Assembly: GCA_002869885.2 (NCBI GenBank)
Contig: NEWR02000009.1
Coordinates: 108,550 to 172,549 of the forward strand
Direction of reading: 5' to 3'
DNA length: 64,000 nt
Source: Nitrospira sp. CG24C
GTDB taxonomy: Bacteria > Nitrospirota > Nitrospiria > Nitrospirales > Nitrospiraceae
The translations under genes were made by a program, and so were the position numbers. This document shows, one piece after another, positions 50,988 to 60,469 of this stretch. Below the pieces are notes generated by a model. It was given only the letters and a program-made list of their open reading frames with translations. It had not been told where the DNA came from and made no database searches. Position 1 is the stretch's first letter; each line of letters begins with the position of its first letter.

Positions 50988-51100
50988 GGTTGCAACGATA
51001 CCAGTCTGCCACTGGGTGTCAAGAAAAAGCATGTCTTGTGCCCGGTGCCAGCAGTAAAATAGCATGAAAAAACAATGGGGTCTGTGTGGGTGTGGGACGG

Positions 51101-51976
51101 CTAGGGTTCTAAATAACGCGTTCGATTGGCCATAAATAGTCCGTGGAGCTGATGGGTGAGAGGTCCAGTGGTTCCATTCCCAACCGGATGTTCGTCCACC
51201 ATGGTGACCGGCATCACTTCCATACTTGTGTTGGTGAGAAAACACTCGTCTGCCTTCAGGAGCGCCTCGATGCCGAAATGTCCTTCGTCAATCGGGATCT
51301 GTGCTTCTTGAGCGAGGCTCAACACGATGTCTCGCGTGATTCCGTCCAGTAGGCCGCATGCAAGTGCCGGGGTGCAGAGCCGGCCTGCTCGGACAAAAAA
51401 GAGATTGCTGACGGTGCATTCCGTCAGATGTGACTCCCAATTGAGCAGGATACTGTCGAAAGCGCCGACAGCGATCGCTTCTCGTTTGGCCAGGATATTG
51501 TTCAAAAAGTTTGTGGCTTTGATCTGGGGTGAGAGAGCGCTGGGTAGGTTCCTTCTCGTTTTGGCAACGATTAGCTGCACGCCAGTTCGGTACTGTTGGG
51601 GATGGGGAGGCTGAAGCGGTTTGGTCATAATCACCACGGTGGGGGTTGGGCATAGGGCTGGATCAAGACCGATGTCGCCGGCCCCTCGGGAGATGGTGAT
51701 GCGAAGGTATGCGTCGGTGCGTTCGTGCCCGACGTCATTCCGTGTCATCGCTTCGTGGAGGAGCGCCGGCCATCTGTACTCAAGAATGGGGATAGCCAGG
51801 CCGATCGCGTCCGCAGACCGTCGAAGCCGGGCAAGATGTTGGTCTCGCATGAAGATTCGGCTCCCGTAAGAGCGAATCGTTTCATAGACGCCATCGCCAT
51901 AGAGGAAGCCATGATCGAAGACGGAGACGACGGCGTCCTCTTCTTTTACGAACCGATCATTGAGGTAAATCCACAT
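51101..51976 (-). CDS. Class IV aminotransferase (PabC or IlvE type)
   Basis: The fold type IV signature is present: FDHGFLYGDGVYETIRSYG at the N-terminus, the PLP lysine region IKATNFLNNILAKREA, and TSMEVMPVTMVD near the end. Length 291 residues. It starts 3 bp after the stop of the pabB-like gene, so an aminodeoxychorismate lyase (PabC) for folate is the best reading; a branched-chain or D-amino-acid aminotransferase cannot be excluded from sequence. Confidence 0.85.
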   Translation of the reverse strand: MWIYLNDRFVKEEDAVVSVFDHGFLYGDGVYETIRSYGSRIFMRDQHLARLRRSADAIGLAIPILEYRWPALLHEAMTRNDVGHERTDAYLRITISRGAGDIGLDPALCPTPTVVIMTKPLQPPHPQQYRTGVQLIVAKTRRNLPSALSPQIKATNFLNNILAKREAIAVGAFDSILLNWESHLTECTVSNLFFVRAGRLCTPALACGLLDGITRDIVLSLAQEAQIPIDEGHFGIEALLKADECFLTNTSMEVMPVTMVDEHPVGNGTTGPLTHQLHGLFMANRTRYLEP

Positions 51977-51979
51977 CTG

Positions 51980-53464
51980 TTAGTTCTGTCGTAGTGCGCT
52001 GAAAAATGCCTGGGCCTTCTGAATCGTTTCTTCGTATTCTTTGGCCGGATCAGAGTCGGCGACAATTCCGGCACCGACCTGCAAGTACCCCTTTCCTGCA
52101 CACCATACCAAAGTTCGAATCACGATATTGATATCAAGGTCGCCATTCCATCCGATGTACCCAAACGATCCGGTGTAGGGGCCACGGCATACCGGTTCCA
52201 GCTCTTCGATAATCTCCATACAGCGAATCTTCGGCACGCCCGTGATGGTGCCTCCAGGAAATAACGCTCGAATCAGATCGAAGGGTGTGACGTCAGGTTT
52301 TAAGGCGCCGCTAATATTGGATACGATGTGGCTGACGTGGGAGTATTGCTCAATCGCCATGAATTCATCGACTTGCACGCTGCCGTATTGGCAGACGCGG
52401 CCCAGGTCGTTTCGTTCGAGATCGACGAGCATGAGGTGTTCTGCTCGCTCCTTTTCATTCGCAAGCAATTCGCCGATGAGGCGTTGATCGTCGCGTGCGT
52501 CGAGTCCGCGTGGCCTGGTTCCGGCAATCGGTCGCGTATCCGCCTGCCGGTTGTGCAAACGGACCAGCCGTTCGGGCGAGGAACTGATTAACGTCACATC
52601 GTCGAAGTGCATAAGCCCTGAGAAGGGCGAGGGGTTGACCACTTGTAGACGTCGATAGAGCTCCTGCTCGTAGGGCTGTCGATCTGTGCCATCGTGGTAG
52701 GCGCTGGGGGGTTGCAGTGTGAATCGATGCGACAGGTTGGCCTGGTAGATATCTCCAGCTGCAATGTATCCTTGGCAGCGTCGGACTCGATCGAGGTAGG
52801 CCTCCCTGGTTTGGTCGGGGTGAAAGGCCATCTGATCGAGGGGGGGGAGATTCTTGAGGGGGGCGGGCCTTCCGCCCAATCTGGCTTCGCACTCGGCCAG
52901 CCGGTCTAAGCCTTCGTGATAGAGCCTCTCGCGGGGCTCTCCTAGAAATCGTTCCATGGGCGGGCAAAAAATAATCTGTAGACGATCGGTTTGATGATCG
53001 ATTGCGGTAATAATGTCGTATAGGCCGAATTGCAGATAAGGCAGCTGCAGATCGTCTTTGGCCATGGATGGGAGCGTCTCAAATTCGCGCACGAGGTCGT
53101 AGCTGAGGTAGCCGACGGCTCCGCCAAAAAAACGGGGCAGGCCTGGAGGAGGCTCTATTTGGGGGGCAGCGAATAGGCGACAGAGGGCTCCAAAGGGATC
53201 TTGCGAGAAGTATTCGCGTCCTTCGTGGGTGCGAAGGGCGGCCTGTCCTTGTCGCCCAGTTAACACTGCAAAGGGGTTGCTCCCTAGGAATGAAAAGTGA
53301 TTCCCGCCATCGGTGCCTTTCCCGCTGTCGAGTAGGAACGATGGCTGAGAAGGTGAAGCAATCAAGCGGTACAACTCAAACGGTGTCCTTCCTTGGCCGT
53401 CCAGCGAGAAGACCAGGGGCTGTGGAGGCCCACTAAGGAATGATGGTTGGGAGAAACGAGTCAT
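51980..53464 (-). CDS. pabB: Aminodeoxychorismate synthase component I
   Basis: The chorismate-binding domain (residues ~215-490) has GDIYQANLSHRF, SSPERLVRL, PIAGTRPRG, VDLERNDLGRVC, FPGGTITGVPKIRCMEII and YTGSFGYIGWNGDLDINI. The N-terminal lobe has GGAVGYLSYDLVREFE. The 494-residue length suits PabB or TrpE; the neighbouring PabC-like gene points to p-aminobenzoate synthesis. The matching glutamine amidotransferase is not in the window. Confidence 0.87.
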   Translation of the reverse strand: MTRFSQPSFLSGPPQPLVFSLDGQGRTPFELYRLIASPSQPSFLLDSGKGTDGGNHFSFLGSNPFAVLTGRQGQAALRTHEGREYFSQDPFGALCRLFAAPQIEPPPGLPRFFGGAVGYLSYDLVREFETLPSMAKDDLQLPYLQFGLYDIITAIDHQTDRLQIIFCPPMERFLGEPRERLYHEGLDRLAECEARLGGRPAPLKNLPPLDQMAFHPDQTREAYLDRVRRCQGYIAAGDIYQANLSHRFTLQPPSAYHDGTDRQPYEQELYRRLQVVNPSPFSGLMHFDDVTLISSSPERLVRLHNRQADTRPIAGTRPRGLDARDDQRLIGELLANEKERAEHLMLVDLERNDLGRVCQYGSVQVDEFMAIEQYSHVSHIVSNISGALKPDVTPFDLIRALFPGGTITGVPKIRCMEIIEELEPVCRGPYTGSFGYIGWNGDLDINIVIRTLVWCAGKGYLQVGAGIVADSDPAKEYEETIQKAQAFFSALRQN

Positions 53465-53641
53465 GGGTAACCGTGTATCGCTCTACACATAGGCCGCACT
53501 CACTATATCCCACTGTTTCGGCTGTGTCACAGCACCTGGATGACTTGACAATTTCATAGTGATTCTGTTTGAATTGCGCGCCCGCAATCGGCAGAGTCTT
53601 TGCGTCATGGGCCGCATCGCACTCTCCACCGTGGGTACGAC

Positions 53642-53863
53642 ATGCCCCCTTCACAAGATCCATTGTACGCCGGGCTCGGCCAAGCAGTCAGGATCGGAAC
53701 AGATCTGGTCGCTGCACTGATTGTCGGAGGAGGATTGGGATGGGTCTGTGACACCTACCTCTTTGATTCTACCCCCTGGGGGATGGTCGGAGGTCTTGTG
53801 TTGGGTGTCGTGGCAGGGATCAGGAATGCGTACCGGTCGGCGCAGCGGTGGCCGAAGACATAA
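53642..53863 (+). CDS. AtpZ/AtpI-type small membrane protein of ATP synthase
   Basis: ATG 53642 (MPPSQDPLYAGLGQAV) gives 73 residues with two membrane helices and the AtpZ/AtpI motif GGGLGWVCDTYLF and GMVGGLVLGVVAGI. Proteins of this family help assemble the c-ring or carry Mg2+. It lies 31 bp before atpB. Confidence 0.8.
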   Translation: MPPSQDPLYAGLGQAVRIGTDLVAALIVGGGLGWVCDTYLFDSTPWGMVGGLVLGVVAGIRNAYRSAQRWPKT

Positions 53864-53894
53864 CGGCGCTCAATAACGAAAGTACGAAAGAGCC

Positions 53895-54644
53895 ATGGAA
53901 GAAAGTCCCCTTCATCCGTTCGAACTTCATGACTGGATCCCGATTTCGCTTGGCGGATTAGATATTTCCATCAATAAGGCCGTTGTCATGATGTGGGTGG
54001 TCGTGTCCCTGGTGACGGTGCTCATGGTGATGGCAGGATCGGCGCGCAAGCTGGTACCCGGCAAGTTGCAGAGCCTGGCGGAGATGATGGTGGATTTCAT
54101 TCGCAGCATGATCATGGATACGATGGGTAAAGAGGGGATGCGATTTTTCCCTCTCATCGCCACCCTGTTTCTCTTTATTCTCTTCTGTAATCTTATCGGG
54201 ATGATCCCCGGCAGCTACACCGTGACGAGTCAGATTATCGTGACGGCCGTGTTCTCCTTCCTGGTGTATGGGCTCAGCTTGGTCATGGGATTCTTGTTGC
54301 ATGGGGTGAAGTACCTTGGTGTTCTCGTTCCGCCTGGTACGCCCGGGTGGCTGGTGCCATTGATGATACCGATTGAGATAATGAGTCAGGTGGCGCGGCC
54401 CATATCGCTGGCCGTTCGGTTATTTGCGAATATGACGGCGGGCCACGTGCTTCTTGGAGTCCTGTTCGGCATGGCGATCAGTGGTGGACTGTTGATTGGG
54501 TGGTTGCCCTTTGCGTTCACGATTGCGATAAATGGATTGGAAGTCGGTATCGCGTTCATTCAAGCCTATATTTTTACGATGTTGACCTGTGTCTATTTAG
54601 GGGACGCATTTCATTTGCATGGTGATGATGGCCATGCGCACTGA
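53895..54644 (+). CDS. atpB: F0 ATP synthase subunit a
   Basis: The 249-residue protein has the membrane helices of subunit a, with the essential Arg in ISLAVRLFANMTAGHVLLGV and the C-terminal segment IAFIQAYIFTMLTCVYLGDA. It forms the proton half-channels facing the c-ring. Next in line are atpE and atpF. Confidence 0.95.
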   Translation: MEESPLHPFELHDWIPISLGGLDISINKAVVMMWVVVSLVTVLMVMAGSARKLVPGKLQSLAEMMVDFIRSMIMDTMGKEGMRFFPLIATLFLFILFCNLIGMIPGSYTVTSQIIVTAVFSFLVYGLSLVMGFLLHGVKYLGVLVPPGTPGWLVPLMIPIEIMSQVARPISLAVRLFANMTAGHVLLGVLFGMAISGGLLIGWLPFAFTIAINGLEVGIAFIQAYIFTMLTCVYLGDAFHLHGDDGHAH

Positions 54645-54646
54645 CA

Positions 54647-54766
54647 GGCTGCCGAAAATGCTCTCCAGTAGCGTTCTCAGTCGCCGTCACTCTTTCGACG
54701 GACACAAGCAGTACGCCGAAAGGTGTTCGTTCCTTGCGGCCTTACCGGAGGACATGTCGAGCAGCC
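54647..54766. repeat. Inverted repeat between atpB and atpE
   Basis: The arms GGCTGCCGAAAATGCTCTCC (54647-54666) and the reverse complement of 54747-54766 match at about 14 of 20 positions. The ~120-bp segment has no ORF and looks like a decayed MITE-type element (family F) inserted in the ATP synthase operon. Confidence 0.5.
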
Positions 54767-54811
54767 AGTTCAGAGTTGCAGTGAGTTTTTATTAAAGGAG
54801 GATAGACGACA

Positions 54812-55042
54812 ATGGATTCAGCAGCAGCAGGGTTGATAGGCATGGGATGTGCTGCGGCAGGGTTTGCCGGAGCCGGTGTAGGGATCGGCTACATCTTCGG
54901 GAAGATGATTGAAGTGGTGGCGCGCCAGCCGGAAGCGGAAGGCCGCGTCACGAAGTATATGTGGATCGGGTTCGCGCTGGTGGAAGCCATCGCGCTGTAC
55001 GGCCTGGTCATTGCCTTCATCATCATGGGCTTTCGGAAATAA
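54812..55042 (+). CDS. atpE: F0 ATP synthase subunit c
   Basis: AAAGGAGG at 54795-54802 precedes ATG 54812. Two membrane helices with a polar loop (ARQPEAEGRVTKY) form the hairpin, and FALVEAIALYGLVIAF holds the ion-carrying Glu. The 76-residue length is normal. Confidence 0.95.
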   Translation: MDSAAAGLIGMGCAAAGFAGAGVGIGYIFGKMIEVVARQPEAEGRVTKYMWIGFALVEAIALYGLVIAFIIMGFRK

Positions 55043-55113
55043 ACGGGCTACAGGGGTAATGGGATAATGGGGTACCCCCATACACCCGTACCCTTCTACC
55101 CCGGGGAGTTGAT

Positions 55114-55620
55114 ATGCCGCAGTTTGAATCTCACTTTTTTTCTTCCCTGATTTTCTGGGAAGTCCTGTCATTCGCGATCCTCTTCTTCGTGCTCTACAAG
55201 TTTGCCTTTCCCGGCATCTTGGGCATGCTGGAAGAACGGGAAAAGAAAATTAAGGACAGTCTCGATCAAGCTGAGCATCACCGGTCTGAGGCCGAACGGA
55301 AGCTCAAGGAGTACGAGGCCAAGCTAAACATGGCTGCGAAAGAGGCGGATGGAATTCTGGCTGCCGCAAAGGAACGGGCGCAACGGCTCTTGGAGGAAAA
55401 TGAGCAGCGGATGACGACCGAAGCCGAGCGGATCAAAGGCGATGCGACGCGTGAAATCGATCATGAGCGTCGCAAGGCGATTCAGGATATTCGTGCTCAA
55501 ACCACCGAGTTGGCTCTGATGGTTGCCGAGAAAGTTGTGCAGCGAAGTCTGAATGAAGCGGACCACCGGAAATTCGCAGACGAGGCGCTTGAAGCTTTGT
55601 CAAAATCCTATCAACGGTAA
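55114..55620 (+). CDS. atpF: F0 ATP synthase subunit b
   Basis: One N-terminal membrane helix (FFSSLIFWEVLSFAILFFV) is followed by a long charged coiled coil (LEEREKKIKDSLDQAEHH) that forms the peripheral stalk. Length 168. The genes for delta, alpha, gamma, beta and epsilon do not follow; the next gene is larE on the other strand, so the F1 cluster must be elsewhere. Confidence 0.93.
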   Translation: MPQFESHFFSSLIFWEVLSFAILFFVLYKFAFPGILGMLEEREKKIKDSLDQAEHHRSEAERKLKEYEAKLNMAAKEADGILAAAKERAQRLLEENEQRMTTEAERIKGDATREIDHERRKAIQDIRAQTTELALMVAEKVVQRSLNEADHRKFADEALEALSKSYQR

Positions 55621-55631
55621 CTCTCGGACCG

Positions 55632-55659
55632 GGCGGGGTCAGCCCAGGCTGACCCCGCC
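55632..55659. terminator. Perfect hairpin between convergent atpF and larE
   Basis: GGCGGGGTCAGCC pairs exactly with GGCTGACCCCGCC around a 2-nt loop, 11 bp after the atpF stop. The stop codon and last codons of larE lie inside it. There is no T-tract; it can act from both sides. Confidence 0.6.
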
Positions 55660-56448
55660 TGATCTGTATCCTTCTAAATCCACACAGACGAAGCGAAACC
55701 CGGCCTTACGGAGACGGGCGCTGATGTGCGCGCGCAGGTCCGGCTGATTCAGCCGAAAAAAGTCCTCTGCTCCGACCTCGATTCGCGCCAGCTCTCCGTG
55801 CTCCCGCACACGTACATGACGAAATCCCTCAGCCTGTAGAATCTCTTCAGCCTGCTCCACGCGACGGAGACTCTCGATCGTGATCGGAGTGCCGCGTGGA
55901 ATTCGTGAAGAGAGGCAGGCGGCTGCCGGCTTATCCCAATTCGAGAGTCCTAACGCCTGGGCGAGTGCCCGTACGTCGGACTTGGAGAGAGAGGCTTCGA
56001 CCAGCGGGCTTCGAACTTTCCACTCGCGAGCGGCTTTGATTCCTGGCCGATCGTCACCGAGATCGTCGAGATTCGTCCCATCTACAACCCATCGTCTTGC
56101 TCGCGGCTCGCGTAGTCCGTCCAGCAATTGATAGAGGTCGGTTTTGCAATGGAAGCAGCGAGCTGCATCGTTCTGCACGAAGGCTGGAATATCGAGTTGA
56201 TCGGTATAGACCAGTTCATGCCGCGCGCCGATCTCCAAGGCCACCTGCTTCGCACCGTCGAGTTCGATCGTGGGAAACGTCGGGGAGACGGCAGTGACGG
56301 CCAACGCCTGTGCACCGAGTTGCTCCTGGGCAACTTTTAAGACGACGGTGCTGTCGATGCCGCCGGAGTAGGCGACCAGGACAGACTGCATATCCAAAAT
56401 CGCCTGGCGGAGTGTCGCGAGTTTACCGTTGAGGGATTCGGTCATCAT
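55639..56448 (-). CDS. larE: ATP-dependent sacrificial sulfur transferase LarE
   Basis: The PP-loop VLVAYSGGIDSTVVL near residue 25 binds ATP; RCFHCKTDLY and the conserved Cys in KPAAACLSSRIPRG, the sulfur donor of LarE-type enzymes, are present. LarE sulfurises the pyridinium precursor of the nickel-pincer cofactor of lactate racemase-type enzymes. ATG 56448 has AGGGA upstream; GTG 56463 is possible. No larB, larC or larA is in the window. It is the last gene of a four-gene minus operon. Confidence 0.88.
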   Translation of the reverse strand: MMTESLNGKLATLRQAILDMQSVLVAYSGGIDSTVVLKVAQEQLGAQALAVTAVSPTFPTIELDGAKQVALEIGARHELVYTDQLDIPAFVQNDAARCFHCKTDLYQLLDGLREPRARRWVVDGTNLDDLGDDRPGIKAAREWKVRSPLVEASLSKSDVRALAQALGLSNWDKPAAACLSSRIPRGTPITIESLRRVEQAEEILQAEGFRHVRVREHGELARIEVGAEDFFRLNQPDLRAHISARLRKAGFRFVCVDLEGYRSGGVSLG

Positions 56449-56469
56449 GTTGAGTCCCTGCACTGTTGC

Positions 56470-57837
56470 CTACCGCTTGACCTTGGCTTTGGCGATGTTG
56501 CCCACTACCACTAAGGCGTACCGTTTGGGGTCTAGGTACTGTTTGGCGACACGCTGCACGTCTTCCTTCGTGACCCGCTCTATCCATTTTGGGTATTGCG
56601 TAAAGTATTCGAACCCCAGACCGTAAAACTCCACTTGGGCGAGCACCTGCGCGAGTTTCGCAGTGGAATCAAACCGTAAGGGAAAGCTGCCGACCAAGAA
56701 TGATTTGGCCTCGGACAATTCCTGGTCAGATACGGGTGAGTCGCGAATCGACTTGATTTCCGCTAGGACGCCGGTGATGGCTTGATTCGTCGTCTCCGTC
56801 TTGGTTTGGAGGTTGACCCAGAAAGAACCGGGCATCAACCGAGCGTCGAAGTGGCTCATGATCCCATAGGCCAATCCCTGCTTGTCCCGAATCGAATCCA
56901 TCAAGCGGGAGGAAAATCCACCGGCTCCCAGGATGTAATTCATCACCGTGACCGAATAGAAATCCTGGTGCGCACGCGGAAGACCCCCATGGCCAAGCAC
57001 AATAGTGGATTGGGTGAGATCCTTTTCGATGAGCTGGACCGTTCTCCGCTCGACAGGCGCGGGCTTTTTCGTGCTCCGTGCTGTCGACGTCCCTTGTTTC
57101 CAGGTTTCAAAATGGGTCTGCACCAGTGTGGTGGCCTGTTCAAGCGTCACGTCGCCGACGATGGTCAGGATGATTTGGGAGGGGGAATATTCCCGTCCAT
57201 AGAAGGCTTGCACATCGGCCAGAGTAATCTTGGCAAGCGTTTCTTCCGTTCCATTGACAGGCCAGCGGTAGGGGTGTCCGTGGAAGACGAGCTGATTGAA
57301 GGCCTTCATGGCGATATGGCCAGGGTCATCGTTGTCGCTTGCCATCTCACCCAGAAGTTGGGTGCGAATCCGTTCAAATTCCTGCTTATGAAACGCGGGG
57401 CGTTGCAGCATGTCCGCGAGCAGGGTAAATCCGAGGTCGATGTCTTTTTTGAGTACGCGGGCGGAGGCGGTGGTGAAATCCTCTGAGGCTTTGGCTTCCA
57501 GGGTTCCGCCGACGAAATCGATTTGCTCCGCCTGCTGTTTTGACGTACGTGTAGTTGTTCCTTCGTCCAGGAGGCTAGCGACGAGGTTCGCGAGGCCTGC
57601 CTTGTCGGAAGGATCCTGTGCAGAACCAGCCTTGATCAGCGCGTGGATTTCTACGATAGGAAGGAAATGTTGCTCAAGGACGAGCACCGTGATGCCGTTT
57701 GTCGTCACAAATTTTGTCGGCGCAATCTCTGCTGCCGCACTGGGGCCGCTTGCCAAGAAGTAGGCGCAGAGTCCCATCACGAAGATCTGGAGAGCCAGTC
57801 GTTGAGGCGCGATAGGCAATCGTCTCGCCGTTGGCAT
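56470..57837 (-). CDS. M16-family peptidase, non-catalytic partner
   Basis: ATG 57837 lies 2 bp after the stop of the upstream M16 gene. After a signal peptide (LQIFVMGLCAYFLASG) the fold is M16 (PTKFVTTNGITVLVLEQHFL, ILGAGGFSSRLMDSIRDKQGLAY), but at the zinc site KAGLANLVASLLDEGT replaces HxxEH, so it cannot bind zinc in the usual way. The family works as heterodimers of one active and one inactive chain, which fits the adjacent gene. Located in the periplasm. Confidence 0.9.
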   Translation of the reverse strand: MPTARRLPIAPQRLALQIFVMGLCAYFLASGPSAAAEIAPTKFVTTNGITVLVLEQHFLPIVEIHALIKAGSAQDPSDKAGLANLVASLLDEGTTTRTSKQQAEQIDFVGGTLEAKASEDFTTASARVLKKDIDLGFTLLADMLQRPAFHKQEFERIRTQLLGEMASDNDDPGHIAMKAFNQLVFHGHPYRWPVNGTEETLAKITLADVQAFYGREYSPSQIILTIVGDVTLEQATTLVQTHFETWKQGTSTARSTKKPAPVERRTVQLIEKDLTQSTIVLGHGGLPRAHQDFYSVTVMNYILGAGGFSSRLMDSIRDKQGLAYGIMSHFDARLMPGSFWVNLQTKTETTNQAITGVLAEIKSIRDSPVSDQELSEAKSFLVGSFPLRFDSTAKLAQVLAQVEFYGLGFEYFTQYPKWIERVTKEDVQRVAKQYLDPKRYALVVVGNIAKAKVKR

Positions 57838-57839
57838 GA

Positions 57840-59225
57840 TTAGGGATTCCCCTGTTGCGCCGCGGTGGAGGGTGTTTCTGGTTGTTTGGGTGGCACGGGA
57901 ATCAATGTGCCGACGGTCCGATTGTCTTCCGTCAAATAGTGGCGGGCGACATGTTGGATATCTTTGGCCGTCACTGCACGAATCCGTTCGACAAACTGGT
58001 CGATTTTCCGCCACCCGGCGCCGACGGATTCAGCCTGCCCGAGTAACATGGCATGCCGGAAGTTGGAGTCCTGCTCGAAGATATGGGTGGCTTCAACCTG
58101 GTTCTTCGCCCGTTGGAGTTCTTGCTCTGTCGGCGGATCGGCCTGGAGGCGTTTGATCTCTCGGTGAAGGGCTTCTTCAACTGCCTCCGGTCTTTGGCCC
58201 GGGCTCACGAGGGCATAGAAGTAGAAAAGTCCAGGATCGGTCTGCAGTAAGTTGTATTCTGCTCCAACCGCGAGCGACGATTTTTGCTCATACACGAGGC
58301 TCTGGTACAGGCGTGAACTTTTCCCATGCGACAGAATTGAATCCAGAATGTCGAGAGCGTACGAGTCTTCGCTCGTAAAGTTCGGCACGCGATAGCCCAT
58401 CATGACGAAAGGGACTTGTGCATCTCGCTTGAGGAGGAAGCGGCGTTCACCTTTTTGTTCCGATTCCATGGTGGCAATCAGCTTGGGTTCCGGCCCTCGC
58501 GGGATCGGCTCGAAAAGCTGCTTGATCGTGGTGAGTAGGCTGTCGGCTTTGATATCGCCCACCACGACTAGGGTTGCATTATTGGGTGAGTAATAGGTGT
58601 CGTAATGTCGTTGTAAGTCATCCAGGGTCATTGCATCCAAGTCGCCAAACCAGCCGATCACCGGCCAATGGTACGGATGACTGAGATAGGCTTGGGCGAA
58701 CAGCGCCTCGACGAGCGCACCTTGGGGGTCGTCCTCTGCGCGAAGGCGTCGTTCTTCCTTCACGACTTCTCGTTCCGTCGCCAACTCTTTCGTGTCGAGC
58801 AGAAGCCCTTGCATGCGATCGGCTTCAAGCTCCAAGGCCAGCTCGACGCGGTCGGCTGCGAGATTCTCGAAGTAGGCGGTGAAGTCCTGACTCGTAAAGG
58901 CGTTGTCCATTCCGCCATTCTTCCGAATGAGACGGGAAAAGGTGCCCTTGGGATATTTCGCAGTACCCTTGAACATCATATGCTCAAGCATGTGGGAGAG
59001 GCCCGCACGGCCCATGACTTCGTTGCGTGAACCGACTTTGTACCAGACCTGGACAGTGGCAACCGGAGCTTTGGGGACTTCAACTAACAGAACTTTCATC
59101 CCATTGGAGAGGATAAACTCACGAGGTTCGGTTGCGACAGCGGGCGATGTGAAGGCAAAGATGAGACTGGTTGCGGCAATCAACCAGGAAATTTGCATGC
59201 TGTGTCGAGAATTGAGCCAGGTCAT
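57840..59225 (-). CDS. M16-family zinc peptidase (catalytic)
   Basis: The zinc site HMLEH and the downstream glutamate region ELATEREVVKEERR are intact. A signal peptide (ISWLIAATSLIFAFTSPAVA) sends it to the periplasm. ATG 59225 is chosen; the TTG at 59267 would overlap rlmN. It is followed by the inactive partner. The pair degrades peptides or processes envelope proteins. 461 residues. Confidence 0.9.
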   Translation of the reverse strand: MTWLNSRHSMQISWLIAATSLIFAFTSPAVATEPREFILSNGMKVLLVEVPKAPVATVQVWYKVGSRNEVMGRAGLSHMLEHMMFKGTAKYPKGTFSRLIRKNGGMDNAFTSQDFTAYFENLAADRVELALELEADRMQGLLLDTKELATEREVVKEERRLRAEDDPQGALVEALFAQAYLSHPYHWPVIGWFGDLDAMTLDDLQRHYDTYYSPNNATLVVVGDIKADSLLTTIKQLFEPIPRGPEPKLIATMESEQKGERRFLLKRDAQVPFVMMGYRVPNFTSEDSYALDILDSILSHGKSSRLYQSLVYEQKSSLAVGAEYNLLQTDPGLFYFYALVSPGQRPEAVEEALHREIKRLQADPPTEQELQRAKNQVEATHIFEQDSNFRHAMLLGQAESVGAGWRKIDQFVERIRAVTAKDIQHVARHYLTEDNRTVGTLIPVPPKQPETPSTAAQQGNP

Positions 59226-59250
59226 GTTTGGGCGGTGCGCACGTTGCATG

Positions 59251-60357
59251 CTAGCAACGGGGTTCAATTTGTGTCAAGGCATGTTCTGCGTATTGGGGTG
59301 CAAGATTGCCTAATTGGCCGCAAGCGCCAAGGACGTCGCGCCCCCGACTCTTACGGACGAATACGTCAAGGCCCGCCTGTCGCACAATGGTTTGAAAGGC
59401 TGAAATGTCGCCTTCCGATGGACGGCGAAAGGGATTCCCAGGGAATTCATTGAACGGAATCAAATTGATTTTGCACGCGATCCCACGGACGAGCTTGATG
59501 AGCCGGCGAGCATCATCGGCGTGATCGTTCACCCCGGCCAGCAGTACGTACTCGAAGGTGAGTCGTCGGGTCGGCGGCAAGGGGTAACGGCGGCAGGCAG
59601 CGAGCAAGGTTCTGAGCGAGGCGATACCATTGACCGCCGGCATCAGGCTGGCACGCTGGTCGTCCGTCGTGGCATTCAGCGAAATAGCCAGATTGACACC
59701 GAGTGGCGCGATATCATTCAATCGCGCCGCCAGACCTGCAGTTGAGACCGTGATGCGTCGCGGTGACCATCCAAGTCCCCATCGTTTGTTGGTGAGCCGG
59801 CGAATGGCTTCTGACAAGGCCTCCATGTTGGCCAAGGGTTCCCCCATCCCCATAAAGACGAGGTTGGTGATTCGTTCACTGGGATCGAGGCGATCTTGGG
59901 CGGTCAGCACCTGCTCCATGATTTCATGTGGCTTCAAGTTGCGTTTCAATCCCATCGTACCGGTCAGGCAGAATCCGCAATCCAGGGTACAGCCGACCTG
60001 CGTCGATACACAGAGGGTTAAGCGGTTTTCGTCTGGAATCAGCACCGTTTCGACAGTGAGCCCATCGCTGAGCGTGAGTACGAGTTTTCTCGTGCGATCG
60101 ATTGAACGGAAGACCGTACAGCCTGTGGCACGCGGAATTGTGGCTTGCGAGGCCAGTGCCGTTCGCTCCGCTTGGCCGAGGTCCGTCATCTGGTTGATGT
60201 CTTTGGCTCGACGTTGATAGAGCCACCGCATAATCTGACCGGTTCTGTAGCGGGGCCATCCGAATTGCTGCACGAGCCGGCCCATCCCTTCTTCATCAAG
60301 GGCCAGAAGATTCGTGGGAGCTGTGTGCGAGGGGAGGGAGTCTCGTTCGTAACCCAT
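59251..60357 (-). CDS. rlmN: 23S rRNA (A2503-C2)/tRNA (A37-C2) methyltransferase RlmN
   Basis: The radical-SAM motif CTLDCGFCLTG (CxxxCxxC), the SAM region VFMGMGEPLANME, and the C-terminal reactive Cys in LGACGQL are all present. The 368-residue length fits. It methylates A2503 of 23S rRNA and A37 of certain tRNAs. It starts the minus operon rlmN-M16-M16-larE. Confidence 0.95.
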   Translation of the reverse strand: MGYERDSLPSHTAPTNLLALDEEGMGRLVQQFGWPRYRTGQIMRWLYQRRAKDINQMTDLGQAERTALASQATIPRATGCTVFRSIDRTRKLVLTLSDGLTVETVLIPDENRLTLCVSTQVGCTLDCGFCLTGTMGLKRNLKPHEIMEQVLTAQDRLDPSERITNLVFMGMGEPLANMEALSEAIRRLTNKRWGLGWSPRRITVSTAGLAARLNDIAPLGVNLAISLNATTDDQRASLMPAVNGIASLRTLLAACRRYPLPPTRRLTFEYVLLAGVNDHADDARRLIKLVRGIACKINLIPFNEFPGNPFRRPSEGDISAFQTIVRQAGLDVFVRKSRGRDVLGACGQLGNLAPQYAEHALTQIEPRC

Positions 60358-60469
60358 AAGGGCAGCCTACCACAGCCTTAAAAAATGGAACAAGGTATAG
60401 GATGAGGGTTTGCTGGCAACAGGGGCGGCACACTGTTATATATGTTACAGATCGAGAGGGAGACGACGG

